Assembly (NCBI GenBank): GCA_017556145.1
Contig: JAFZCU010000112.1
Span: forward strand, 1-32,295
From: Prevotella sp.
GTDB lineage: Bacteria > Bacteroidota > Bacteroidia > Bacteroidales > Bacteroidaceae
DNA: 32,295 bases
Reading direction: 5' to 3'
Part shown: one piece after another, positions 20,760 through 29,639 of the stretch
Layout: every line of letters starts with the position of its first letter
How positions within the stretch are numbered: position 1 is the first letter of the stretch
The notes under the pieces: generated by a model
The model's database searches: none
What the model was told of the DNA's origin: nothing
What the model saw: the letters and a program-made list of their open reading frames with translations, nothing else
Position numbers and translations under genes: made by a program

Positions 20760-22225
20760 CAGTTGTTGAATTTGGCATAGATGACGCGCAACTTGATCGG
20801 ACTCTGGGACGTACCACGCTTCATTCTGGTGGTGGTCAGCCCCATCTCATTGGTAAGAGCGATAGGAGTGCTGCTTGTTGAGGTGGAGTTATTAATAGTG
20901 ATCTCACTAACGGGGACCAACAGCGCCTTATTCCAGTCAGGATGTTTTTCCACCCAATTCGGATCGTGCTTCAGACCTTCAATTCGGTCATTATACATCT
21001 TGACGATGAGATTGTTGATATCGCTACTATTGGAAAAACTGTAGGCATTCTTGGAAAGCGAGGTATAGAATGCATACTTGTTGTTGTAGTTCTGATTCTG
21101 CTCAAAGAACGTTTTCAAGCTGTCTTTCTGAATCAGTAAGACCTTCTTCGGCGCTGAGAAGGTGTACTGCGTTAGAGGCTTAATGTTGTTGATACGGTTA
21201 AAGTCGACAGAAACGGAAAGCAGCGAGTCATTCATGTGAGCCGACTTGATTTCTTCAACGGGGAATGTCACTTCCGTGAAGATACCAGCGGGCGATTTCA
21301 AATAGGTACACTGGTCGTCTGATTCCACCAGTTTACTGAGAGCCGCTTTGTCGTTTTTCACCGTGATGGTCTGAAGAACCTCATCCGTTGACGACATTAA
21401 CAGATAACTGTTATACTCTTCGTCGTTTTCCTTGAAGGTATAATACACGCAGATTTGTGCCGAAAGGAAATAGGACATCATGCCTTGGCCGTCGGTTGTC
21501 TCGATATAGAATCCAGGGCACATCTGGTGAATAAAGGTATAGGAGTTTCTGAAATACTCCGGATGCTCATAATAGTTGCGCAAGAGATAGGTGCCGTAGT
21601 TTTTGTAACTAACGCCGTTCTTATCGGTATAGGGCTTGTCGAGCCGGATCGTGATATGCGGGTCATAATCCGACGAAGTTCTGATACTGTCTAAGATGGT
21701 CAGGTCATCATAGGTATACATGTAAGACTGTGAAAGTCCCCCCTCGCGGATAAAACCTTCTTTCACCGGGTCGAAACTCGTATAGTGGACACCGTCTGCC
21801 ACAGGATGACTGAGCTCAGAAATCCTGAGTTTCATGGCTGTGGTGGAACTGCCAAACGATTTGTTCGTATCGAAGAAAAGATAGATGTTGCAGGAATCGG
21901 CGATGACCTTACCATCCTCAAGGCTGGTAATCTGCCCTATATCGGGCAGGTGGGTCTCTTCCATCATATTGAACTGCATCATGAAACTGCTGGCAACAGT
22001 CGTATTGGTCTCAGGATCGGTTACGCATCCCAGATAGAGTTCATTATTGTAGGTATAGACAGAGTCAGGGATGAAAGAAGCTGTCAGCACATCGAATTCC
22101 TTGGTAGTGACATTAATGTTATCATTACTGCTTGTGAGCGACATACCGATATTTCCGGTACCTTCGTCGCAAGAACAGATTGCCATTGCAAAACCAGCAA
22201 TCGCTAAACAATATTTGAGTTTCAT
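20759..22225 (-). CDS. DUF4270 lipoprotein
   Basis: The 488-residue protein has a lipoprotein signal (MKLKYCLAIAGFAMAICSCD) and the DUF4270 pattern: GTGNIGMSLTSSNDNINVTT at the start of the mature part, VYTYNNELYLGCVTDPETNT, SCNIYLFFD, and an extended middle of mainly beta strands, ending in KLRVIYAKFNN. The family is restricted to Bacteroidetes, is probably exported to the outer membrane, and has no known activity. It follows the glycogen synthase gene by 17 bases and its stop overlaps the small gene downstream. Confidence 0.9.
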   Translation of the reverse strand: MKLKYCLAIAGFAMAICSCDEGTGNIGMSLTSSNDNINVTTKEFDVLTASFIPDSVYTYNNELYLGCVTDPETNTTVASSFMMQFNMMEETHLPDIGQITSLEDGKVIADSCNIYLFFDTNKSFGSSTTAMKLRISELSHPVADGVHYTSFDPVKEGFIREGGLSQSYMYTYDDLTILDSIRTSSDYDPHITIRLDKPYTDKNGVSYKNYGTYLLRNYYEHPEYFRNSYTFIHQMCPGFYIETTDGQGMMSYFLSAQICVYYTFKENDEEYNSYLLMSSTDEVLQTITVKNDKAALSKLVESDDQCTYLKSPAGIFTEVTFPVEEIKSAHMNDSLLSVSVDFNRINNIKPLTQYTFSAPKKVLLIQKDSLKTFFEQNQNYNNKYAFYTSLSKNAYSFSNSSDINNLIVKMYNDRIEGLKHDPNWVEKHPDWNKALLVPVSEITINNSTSTSSTPIALTNEMGLTTTRMKRGTSQSPIKLRVIYAKFNN

Positions 22226-22242
22226 GTTTTCTTTACTAGTGT

Positions 22243-23073
22243 TTATTCGTCTTCACTTTCTTCTGAAATACAGGGGCATACTGTATTGTAGAAAGCCTTG
22301 ATTATATCTCCTAAGTTATCCTTTGAATATTTTAATACAGGAATGTTCTTTTCATTGGCATAATCGAGCAGGTCTTTGTTCACACCCTTCACAGCCTCTA
22401 CGATACCGTCGCTGTAGTCGACTGCCAGCTTGCCCAGCTCGTCGAAATCAAACTGGTCGTTATAGGGCTTGAGAAGCTCTGCTGTAGCATCGCGGAATTC
22501 CAGGCAACGCTTGAAATTAGGATCCAATCCGCTCTCCAGACTCTTTGCAAAGAGAGAGGTCACCACTTTCGTGTTGGCAAACGATGGCTCGTCGTGATAG
22601 GCCGTTTTGATATAGAAAGGTATGACGGCACTCATCCATCCTTGGCAATGGATAATGTCAGGTACCCAACGGAGCTTCTTGACTGTCTCAAGCACGCCTC
22701 TTGCGAAGAAGATGGCACGCTCGCCATTATCCGCATAGTCTTTTCCCGTTTCGTCTTTTTCCATCTGACGCTTGTTGAAATAGTCATCATTGTCGATGAA
22801 ATATACCTGGACTTTCACCGATTGTATGGTGGCTACCTTAATGATAAGCGGATGGTCGGTCTCATCAATAATCAAGTTCATGCCCGACAGGCGAATCACT
22901 TCATGCAACTGTCCGCGGCGCTCGTTGATATTACCCCACTTGGGCATGAAGGTACGGATTTCAAAACCTTGTTCTTGAATAGAATGCGGAAGGTCTCTAC
23001 CTAAAAGCGACATTTCGCTATCTGGTACATAAGGAGCAATCTCCTGATTAATGAAAAGTATCTTTTTAGCCAT
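22243..23073 (-). CDS. glycogen/starch synthase, N-terminal catalytic domain only
   Basis: The 276-residue protein corresponds to the N-terminal GT5 domain of glycogen synthases: KILFINQEIAPYVPDSEMSL, MPKWGNINERRGQLHEVIRL, VQVYFIDNDDYF, and ADNGERAIFFARGVLETVKK then PDIIHCQGWMSAVIP. The C-terminal nucleotide-sugar domain of a full GT-B enzyme (about 200 residues more) is absent, and the usual K-x-G-G loop is replaced by SLLGRDLP. This short form is the normal state of the Bacteroidetes family I recall, so it is probably not a truncation. Whether it makes glycogen alone is unclear. It ends in an acidic tail (CPCISEESEDE) and leads an operon with DUF4270. Confidence 0.85.
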   Translation of the reverse strand: MAKKILFINQEIAPYVPDSEMSLLGRDLPHSIQEQGFEIRTFMPKWGNINERRGQLHEVIRLSGMNLIIDETDHPLIIKVATIQSVKVQVYFIDNDDYFNKRQMEKDETGKDYADNGERAIFFARGVLETVKKLRWVPDIIHCQGWMSAVIPFYIKTAYHDEPSFANTKVVTSLFAKSLESGLDPNFKRCLEFRDATAELLKPYNDQFDFDELGKLAVDYSDGIVEAVKGVNKDLLDYANEKNIPVLKYSKDNLGDIIKAFYNTVCPCISEESEDE

Positions 23074-23092
23074 TCTTTGATGAATTACGTTG

Positions 23093-23100
23093 CAAAGGTA
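23093..23100 (-). promoter_or_regulatory. -7 box of the glycogen synthase operon
   Basis: On the minus strand TACCTTTG lies about 20 bases before the ATG at 23073. No TTG is visible at the expected -33 distance. The 305-base gap up to 23378 otherwise holds only this, the AraC-type gene's promoter and AT-rich sequence. Confidence 0.55.
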
Positions 23101-23315
23101 CTAAATAATCCCCGAAAAACCGCTATTTATATTGGGTTTTTAGCAAAAAGTGACACATTTTCACCCGTTTTTTTATTTTTTATGATTCTTTTGTCCCACA
23201 AGTGCTGTATGAAGGATAAATGAATCAAAACAGGTAAAAATATGTCCTAGATTAGCCTGAAAATGCATATTATCAAGAAAAATGATGCTTTTTGTGCAAA
23301 AAAATTAAATAAAAG

Positions 23316-23346
23316 TTGGAAGTATCAATAATAATTTGTATATTTG
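23316..23346 (+). promoter_or_regulatory. promoter of the AraC-type regulator gene
   Basis: TTG (23316-23318) and TATATTTG (23339-23346) are separated by 20 bases. The leader to the ATG at 23379 is about 28 nt. Confidence 0.75.
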
Positions 23347-23378
23347 CAAAAATATTTAGAAATTAACCATTGGAAGCC

Positions 23379-23840
23379 ATGGCTAAGTACAACATTACAG
23401 AAAAGAAAGAAAAAGAGGCGGCTTACCGTAGTTTGGTGAGTCCCAAACTGATGGACGAGATGCAGGAGAAGATTATGAACATCATTGTCATGCAGAAAAA
23501 GTATCGTGACAAGGATTATTCTGCCAAGAAATTAGCTGAAGATCTTGGTACCAACACCCGCTATATCTCGGCTGTGGTAAATGTACGTTTTCATATGAAT
23601 TACACTTCATTTGTGAACAAGTACCGCATTGATGAGGCAATGTCAATTCTGGTAGACAAGCGTTATCAGGATCTCCGTATGGAGGAGGTCAGTGATATGG
23701 TAGGCTTTGCCAACCGCCAGTCATTCTATGCCTCATTCTACAAAATCATGGGCATTACTCCACGAGAGTACAGGCTTACCCACTTGGCCCAGCATCCGTC
23801 GTTGAAGAAGAGTGCTAAGGGGTCCAAGAAAGAAAAATAG
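23379..23840 (+). CDS. AraC-type helix-turn-helix regulator without sensor domain
   Basis: The 153-residue protein consists of a short charged N-terminus and an AraC/XylS DNA-binding domain (about 45-140): DYSAKKLAEDLGTNTRYISA is the first helix-turn-helix, and MEEVSDMVGFANRQSFYASF with GITPREYR is the second and the family signature. The tail is lysine/serine rich. No ligand or receiver domain is attached, so activity must be set by expression or a partner. A TTG start three codons upstream is possible, but the ATG at 23379 is preferred. The peptidase gene follows 12 bases later, so the two are probably co-transcribed. Confidence 0.88.
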   Translation: MAKYNITEKKEKEAAYRSLVSPKLMDEMQEKIMNIIVMQKKYRDKDYSAKKLAEDLGTNTRYISAVVNVRFHMNYTSFVNKYRIDEAMSILVDKRYQDLRMEEVSDMVGFANRQSFYASFYKIMGITPREYRLTHLAQHPSLKKSAKGSKKEK

Positions 23841-23852
23841 GAGGACTGTTTC

Positions 23853-25802
23853 GTGGAATTTGTTTACCAAGACGAGCGCTTCGCTGACTTGCAGCTTCTG
23901 CGTTATCGTCTGAATGGTTTTGACGAATTGTCGCTTCGACAGAAGACGTTGATCTACTATTTGTCGAAAGCGACAATTTTCGGAAGAGACATCACTTTTG
24001 ATCAGTATGGCCAATATAACCTCCGCATCCGAAAGATGTTGGAGGTCGTTTATTGTAATCAAACCATCTCTCACGACAGTGCGGATTTCCGGGCTTTGGA
24101 AACATACTTAAAGCGCGTATGGTTTTCCAATGGCATTTATCATCACTACGGTTGTGAGAAATTCATTCCAGGCTTTTCTGAAGATTATCTGCGTGAAGTC
24201 GTCAGAAAGACTGATGCCAGTAAGTTGCCTTTGAAAGATGGTGAGAGCGTGGAAGAGATGTGTCGGGAACTCTTCCCCGTGATCTTCGATAAGGATGTCT
24301 TGCCCAAACGTGTCAATAAGGCTGATGGCGAGGATCTGGTCCGGACTTCCGCCTGTCATTTCTATGAAGGGGTGACACAGCAGGAGGCAGAGGATTTCTA
24401 TGACAGGATGAAACGGCAAGATGCAGGAACCGACACACCCATCTCTTATGGTCTGAACTCGACGCTGGTGAAGGAAGACGGCCATCTTAAGGAGTGCGTA
24501 TGGAAGGCTGATGGCCTCTATGGGAATGCAATCCGTCATATCATCTATTGGTTGAGAAAGGCGATTGAGGTGGCGGAAAACGATGCCCAGAAGTCGTATA
24601 TCTCACTCTTGATAAATTATTATGAATCAGGCGATTTGAATGTTTTCAATCAATATTGCATTGAATGGGTCGGAGAGCACGACTCATCTGTTGATTTCAT
24701 TAATGGTTTCATTGAAGTTTACGGTGATCCCTTAGGCCTGAAAGGAACATGGGAGGGACTCGTTGAATATATCGATAAGGAGGCCACTCATCGCACGCAG
24801 ACCATCTCGAACAACGCACAGTGGTTTGAAGATCATTCGCCTGTAGATGACAGATTCAAGAAAACTGTTGTGCAGGGCGTTTCTGCTAATGTGATCTGTG
24901 CAGCCATGCTGGGTGGTGAGGAATATCCCTCAACAGCCATCGGCATTAACTTGCCGAATGCAGACTGGATAAGGGCGCAATATGGCTCAAAGAGCATCAC
25001 CATTAGCAATATCACCGATGCCTATAATAAGGCTGCAAAAGGAAATGGCTTTAAGGAAGAATTTGTCATCGACGAGGAAACGCTTCAATTGATAGAGAAA
25101 TATGGCGATGTCTGTGATGACCTGCATACCGACCTCCATGAATGTCTTGGACATGGGAGCGGACAGTTGTTGCCAGGCGTTGATCCTGATAGTCTGAAGG
25201 CCTATGGAAACACAATTGAGGAGGCACGGGCAGATCTTTTCGGACTCTATTATATCGCAGATGCCAAATTGGTGGAACTGGGTTTGACACCCGATATGGA
25301 AGCGTATAAGTCGCAGTATTATACTTATATGTTGAATGGTCTGATGACACAGTTGATACGTATTACACCTGGTCATCAGATAGAAGAGGCCCACATGCGT
25401 AACCGAGCTCTCATTGCCCATTGGTGTTATGAAAACGGTGATGCCATCAGGCTTGTCGAGCGTAATGGCAAGACCTATGTTGAAATTACGGATTATGTGC
25501 AGTTACGTTCGCTGATAGCCCGTTTGTTGGCAGAAGTGCAGCGTATCAAGAGCGAGGGCGATTATGAGGCTGCTCGCTATCTGGTGGAGACGTATGCCGT
25601 AAAGGTTAACGAAACACTCCATCAGGAAGTATTGGAGCGCTATCAGAAACTCAATCTCGCTCCCTATAAAGGCTTTATCAATCCGATGATGCTGCCCGTT
25701 CTTGACAAAAACGGGGATATCTGTGACATCCAGCTGAACTACAGTGAGAGTTATGCGCATCAGATGCTGCGTTACAGTACGGAATACGGAACGTTGATTT
25801 AG
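23853..25802 (+). CDS. dipeptidyl-peptidase III family (M49) metallopeptidase
   Basis: The 649-residue zinc peptidase removes dipeptides from peptide N-termini. The M49 signature HECLGHGSG is at 429-437 (zinc ligands His429 and His434, catalytic Glu430), and EEARADLFGLYYIAD about 30 residues later supplies the third ligand. Further family motifs are NTIEEAR and HMRNRALIAHWCYENG. There is no signal peptide, so it looks cytosolic, unlike some Bacteroidetes relatives with lipoprotein leaders. The start is GTG, preceded at 7 bases by AGGAGGA overlapping the previous stop. The AlkD-like gene follows after 4 bases. Confidence 0.93.
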   Translation: MEFVYQDERFADLQLLRYRLNGFDELSLRQKTLIYYLSKATIFGRDITFDQYGQYNLRIRKMLEVVYCNQTISHDSADFRALETYLKRVWFSNGIYHHYGCEKFIPGFSEDYLREVVRKTDASKLPLKDGESVEEMCRELFPVIFDKDVLPKRVNKADGEDLVRTSACHFYEGVTQQEAEDFYDRMKRQDAGTDTPISYGLNSTLVKEDGHLKECVWKADGLYGNAIRHIIYWLRKAIEVAENDAQKSYISLLINYYESGDLNVFNQYCIEWVGEHDSSVDFINGFIEVYGDPLGLKGTWEGLVEYIDKEATHRTQTISNNAQWFEDHSPVDDRFKKTVVQGVSANVICAAMLGGEEYPSTAIGINLPNADWIRAQYGSKSITISNITDAYNKAAKGNGFKEEFVIDEETLQLIEKYGDVCDDLHTDLHECLGHGSGQLLPGVDPDSLKAYGNTIEEARADLFGLYYIADAKLVELGLTPDMEAYKSQYYTYMLNGLMTQLIRITPGHQIEEAHMRNRALIAHWCYENGDAIRLVERNGKTYVEITDYVQLRSLIARLLAEVQRIKSEGDYEAARYLVETYAVKVNETLHQEVLERYQKLNLAPYKGFINPMMLPVLDKNGDICDIQLNYSESYAHQMLRYSTEYGTLI

Positions 25803-25806
25803 TGAT

Positions 25807-26424
25807 ATGACGGATATAAAGGAGCAAGTAAAGGAAATCAAGCAGTCGTTTCGTCAGATGATGGACGGGGCTGTTGCCAAGTCCATGCGCGATAAAGGGT
25901 TGTCGTACAAGCTGAATTGGGGGGCAACCCTCCCCAGACTCCGTGAGAAGGCTGACGCCTACGGCAAGAACTATGATCTTGCCATTGCCCTTTGGAAAGA
26001 GGATGTGCGTGAGTGCAAGATTCTGGCAACGATGATCATGCCTGCTGATCAGGTACTTCCAGAGGTGATAGATATCTGGATGGAACAGATTACCTCGCAG
26101 GAGATTGCAGAACAGGCTGTTTTCAATCTCTTCCAACATTTGCCGTATGCCCCAGAGAAGGCCTATACCTGGATGGCTTCCGACCAAGAGCTTTATCAAT
26201 ACTGCGGCTTTCACATCCTTGCCCGTCTTTTTATGGAGAAACGTGAGCCTAATGAACGAGGTATCAATGAGTTTCTGGATCAGGCATTAGCCGCTCTTCA
26301 GGGCAAGAGTCTCGGTGTCAGAAAGGCGGCCATGGCGGCTGTCCGTCGTTTCTCAGAACTGGGGTTGGTCTACGAACGCTTAGCCAAAAGCGCATTAAAA
26401 CGCACTAATTTAGATTTTTTATAA
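25807..26424 (+). CDS. DNA alkylation repair (AlkD-like HEAT) protein
   Basis: The 205-residue all-helical protein has the AlkD/AlkC-like pattern: YGKNYDLAIALWKEDVRECK (with the W-x-x-x-x-x-E-x-R/K helix), ILATMIMPADQVLPE, VIDIWMEQITSQEIAEQAVF and GVRKAAMAAVRRF near the end. Family members flip or sense alkylated bases, some as glycosylases. The N-terminal helix and the conserved Trp/Asp positions of an active glycosylase were not checked residue by residue, so catalytic status is open. It starts 4 bases after the peptidase stop and is the last gene of that operon. Confidence 0.85.
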   Translation: MTDIKEQVKEIKQSFRQMMDGAVAKSMRDKGLSYKLNWGATLPRLREKADAYGKNYDLAIALWKEDVRECKILATMIMPADQVLPEVIDIWMEQITSQEIAEQAVFNLFQHLPYAPEKAYTWMASDQELYQYCGFHILARLFMEKREPNERGINEFLDQALAALQGKSLGVRKAAMAAVRRFSELGLVYERLAKSALKRTNLDFL

Positions 26425-26455
26425 ATAATATCTCTTTTATCTCATCGAAAGTTTG

Positions 26456-26463
26456 TACCTTTG
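26456..26463 (+). promoter_or_regulatory. -7 box of the fur-purA-hisS operon
   Basis: TACCTTTG lies 39 bases before the ATG at 26503; the -33 region shows TTTT rather than TTTG. Confidence 0.6.
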
Positions 26464-26502
26464 TGCGGTTTTTGGAATAACGATTATCCGACTCCCGCAG
26501 AT

Positions 26503-27003
26503 ATGGTAAAAATAGACGTTTGGCAAGCTGTTTTGCGAATCCTTGACAGTTATCTTGAGATGAACAATCATCGCAAGACTCCAGAACGCTATACCATTCT
26601 GAAAGCCATCTATAAGACTGACGGGCATTTTACACTCGATGAGTTGAGTGAACGTCTGGTGACAGATTATAACTTTCGTGTCAGCCGAGCCACTCTTTAC
26701 AACACATTGAATCTGTTTCTTCAACTTAGACTTGTCGTTCGGCATCGTTTCCAGAATTCGACGGTCTATGAGGCTTGTTATGACAATATGAGTCACAGCC
26801 ATCAGATCTGTACAGAATGTGGCAAGGTGACGGAATTAAAGACGCCACTGATTTCCAAAGCCATTGAAGATACCCATCTGAAACGTTTCCGTAAGGAAGG
26901 TTATACGCTTTATATTTATGGCGTGTGCAGCACGTGTCAGGCAAAGTTGACAAAGAAGAAAAAACAGCAAGTGAAAAATAGTAAAAAAACAGATAAGAAA
27001 TGA
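26503..27003 (+). CDS. Fur family transcriptional regulator
   Basis: The 166-residue protein has the Fur layout: an N-terminal winged helix (NNHRKTPERYTILKAIY, HFTLDELSERL, RVSRATLYNTLNLFLQLRLV) and a C-terminal dimerisation domain with the regulatory metal motif HSHQICTECGKV. A second CxxC (VCSTC) completes a structural Cys4 zinc site. It ends in an unusually lysine-rich tail. Whether it senses Fe, Zn, Mn or peroxide cannot be decided from the sequence. A TTG start at 26461 is possible, but the ATG at 26503 lies behind the promoter. Its stop overlaps the purA start as ATGA, which couples metal-responsive control to purine synthesis. Confidence 0.92.
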   Translation: MVKIDVWQAVLRILDSYLEMNNHRKTPERYTILKAIYKTDGHFTLDELSERLVTDYNFRVSRATLYNTLNLFLQLRLVVRHRFQNSTVYEACYDNMSHSHQICTECGKVTELKTPLISKAIEDTHLKRFRKEGYTLYIYGVCSTCQAKLTKKKKQQVKNSKKTDKK

Positions 27004-28271
27004 ACAAAGGAAAAGTTGATGTCCTGCTGGGTTTGCAGTGGGGCGATGAAGGTAAAGGTAAGGTGGTCGACGTGCTGACCCCGAATTATGACGTGATTGC
27101 CCGTTTCCAGGGTGGTCCGAATGCTGGTCACACCCTTGAGTTCGAAGGCCAGAAGTATGTCTTGCGCTCTATTCCCTCTGGTATCTTTCAAGGCGGCAAG
27201 GTGAATATCATCGGTAACGGTGTTGTATTGGCTCCCGATCTCTTTATGGACGAGGTGAAAGCGCTCGAAGCCAGCGGTCACGACCTCCATGCCCGACTGC
27301 ATATCTCCAAGAAGGCTCACCTCATCATGCCTACCCATCGTGTGCTCGATGCAGCCTATGAGGCCCAAAAGGGCAAGGACAAGGTTGGCACCACCGGTAA
27401 AGGCATTGGTCCTACATATACTGATAAGATCAGCCGTAATGGTCTGCGTGTAGGTGATATCCTTGAGAACTTCGACGAGAAATATGCCAAGGCAAAGGCA
27501 CGTCATGAAGCCATCCTGAAGTCGCTTAACTTTGACTACGACATTACTGAGGTGGAAAAGAAGTGGCTGGAGGGTGTCGAATATCTTCGCCAGTTCCCCA
27601 TCGTTGACTCTGAGCATGAGATCAACAATATTCTGAAGAGCGGCAAGAGCGTGCTCTGCGAAGGTGCTCAGGGTACGATGCTCGATGTTGACTTTGGCAG
27701 CTATCCTTTCGTGACCTCATCGAACACTATCTGCGCCGGAGCCTGCACAGGTCTCGGTATCGGCCCCAACAAGATTGGCGAGGTCTATGGTATAATGAAG
27801 GCTTACTGCACGCGTGTCGGTGCAGGTCCGTTCCCCACGGAACTCTTCGACGAGACTGGAAAGAAGATTCGCGACTTAGGTCACGAGTATGGTGCTGTGA
27901 CAGGACGTGAGCGTCGTTGCGGATGGATCGACCTCGTTGCATTACGCTATTCAATCATGGTCAATGGCGTTACCCAGCTTATCATGATGAAGAGCGATGT
28001 GCTCGATGGCTTTGACACCATCAAGGCCTGCGTTGCTTATAAGCATCATGGTACTGAAATTGACTATTTCCCCTATAATATTGAAGAGGGCATCGAGCCC
28101 GTCTACGAGGAATTGCCTGGCTGGAAGACTGATATGACGAAGTTCACTTCCGAGGACCAGTTCCCGAAGGAGTTCAAGGACTATATCTCATTCCTTGAGG
28201 CTCAACTCGAAACGCCGATTAAGATTATCTCCATCGGTCCTGACCGCGACCAGACAATTGTTAGAAAGTAA
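27000..28271 (+). CDS. purA: adenylosuccinate synthetase
   Basis: PurA joins IMP and aspartate using GTP to give adenylosuccinate, the first step from IMP to AMP. The 423 residues start with the phosphate-binding motif [16 protein letters not shown] (GDEGKGK at 15-21) and include [52 protein letters not shown] and TGRERRCGW. Length and motifs are standard. It is translationally coupled to the upstream Fur gene (ATGA) and the downstream hisS (TAATG). Confidence 0.97.
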   Translation: MNKGKVDVLLGLQWGDEGKGKVVDVLTPNYDVIARFQGGPNAGHTLEFEGQKYVLRSIPSGIFQGGKVNIIGNGVVLAPDLFMDEVKALEASGHDLHARLHISKKAHLIMPTHRVLDAAYEAQKGKDKVGTTGKGIGPTYTDKISRNGLRVGDILENFDEKYAKAKARHEAILKSLNFDYDITEVEKKWLEGVEYLRQFPIVDSEHEINNILKSGKSVLCEGAQGTMLDVDFGSYPFVTSSNTICAGACTGLGIGPNKIGEVYGIMKAYCTRVGAGPFPTELFDETGKKIRDLGHEYGAVTGRERRCGWIDLVALRYSIMVNGVTQLIMMKSDVLDGFDTIKACVAYKHHGTEIDYFPYNIEEGIEPVYEELPGWKTDMTKFTSEDQFPKEFKDYISFLEAQLETPIKIISIGPDRDQTIVRK

Positions 28272-29638
28272 TGGCACAGAAACCCAGTATACCTAAGGGA
28301 ACGCGCGACTTCTCTCCAATGGAGATGGCCAAGCGCAACTATATCTTCGACACCATCAAGCAGGTTTATCAGCTTTACGGTTTCCAGCAGATTGAGACTC
28401 CTGCTATGGAAACCCTCAGCACGCTGATGGGTAAATATGGCGAGGAGGGCGATAAGTTGCTTTTCAAAGTGCTCAATTCTGGTGATTATCTTACGAAGGT
28501 GACGCCCGAGGAGCTGGCAGAGCGCAATAGCCTCCATCTCGCAGCCAAACTCTGTGAGAAAGGTCTTCGCTACGACCTTACTGTTCCCTTTGCCCGCTAT
28601 GTGGTGATGCATCGCGAGGAGCTGCAGCTGCCTTTCAAGCGTTATCAGATGCAGCCGGTATGGCGTGCAGATCGTCCGCAGAAGGGTCGCTATCGTGAGT
28701 TCTGGCAGTTCGATGGCGACATCGTAGGTTCTGACTCCTTGCTAAACGAGGTAGAACTGATGCAGATTGTCGATACTGTTTTCACCCGCTTTGGCGTTCG
28801 TGTTCAAATCAAGATCAACAACCGCAAGATCCTTTCTGGAATTGCTGAGGTCATCGGGGCTGCTGAAAAGATAGTAGATATCACTGTTGCTATCGATAAG
28901 CTTGACAAGATCGGTCTCGACAATGTGAATCAGGAATTGCGTGAAGACGGCCTCAGTGAAGACCAGATTCAGAAGCTTCAACCGATCATTTCGCTCGACG
29001 GGTCAAACGATGAGAAGTTGAACACGATTGCTGAGGTGCTCAAGGACAGCGAGATTGGCTTGAAGGGTGTCGAGGAAATCAGATCTATTCTGAGTACTCT
29101 GAGTTCTCTGAATACGCTGAAGAACGAGATTCAGTTGGATCTCACTCTTGCTCGTGGATTGAACTATTATACGGGAGCAATCTTCGAAGTGAAGGCATTG
29201 GATGTTCAGATCGGTTCTATTACAGGTGGTGGCCGCTACGATAACCTGACGGGTATCTTCGGTATGCCGGGAATCTCAGGTGTTGGAATCAGCTTTGGCG
29301 TAGACCGTATCTTCGACGTGCTCAATGCCCTTGATTGCTATCCGAAGGATGCTGTTAATGGTACCCAGTTGTTGTTTATCAACTTCGGTGAGAAAGAGAC
29401 GACCTATTGTCTGCCTGTTGTAGCAAAAGCCCGTGCAGCTGGCATCCGTACAGAGATCTTCCCTGATACATCCAAAATGAAAAAGCAGATGTCGTATGCC
29501 AATGCCAAGGAGATTCCTTATGTTGCACTGGCTGGTGAGAATGAGATAGCCGAAGGTAAACTGACACTGAAGAATATGACATCGGGCGAGCAGAAATTGG
29601 TGACACCAGAAGAACTCATCGAGATTATCAAGGCGTAA
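28271..29638 (+). CDS. hisS: histidyl-tRNA synthetase
   Basis: HisS charges tRNA-His. The 455-residue class II synthetase shows motif 1 ([13 protein letters not shown]), motif 2 ([20 protein letters not shown] then [10 protein letters not shown]), the histidine-specific [15 protein letters not shown] and [10 protein letters not shown], motif 3 (GISFGVDRI), and a C-terminal anticodon-binding domain ending [12 protein letters not shown]. The ATG overlaps the purA stop by one base. Confidence 0.97.
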   Translation: MAQKPSIPKGTRDFSPMEMAKRNYIFDTIKQVYQLYGFQQIETPAMETLSTLMGKYGEEGDKLLFKVLNSGDYLTKVTPEELAERNSLHLAAKLCEKGLRYDLTVPFARYVVMHREELQLPFKRYQMQPVWRADRPQKGRYREFWQFDGDIVGSDSLLNEVELMQIVDTVFTRFGVRVQIKINNRKILSGIAEVIGAAEKIVDITVAIDKLDKIGLDNVNQELREDGLSEDQIQKLQPIISLDGSNDEKLNTIAEVLKDSEIGLKGVEEIRSILSTLSSLNTLKNEIQLDLTLARGLNYYTGAIFEVKALDVQIGSITGGGRYDNLTGIFGMPGISGVGISFGVDRIFDVLNALDCYPKDAVNGTQLLFINFGEKETTYCLPVVAKARAAGIRTEIFPDTSKMKKQMSYANAKEIPYVALAGENEIAEGKLTLKNMTSGEQKLVTPEELIEIIKA

Positions 29639-29639
29639 G

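Noticed and set aside
26461-26502. TTG start for the Fur gene
   Set aside because: It lies within the -7 box, so it would precede the transcript; the ATG at 26503 has a plausible leader.
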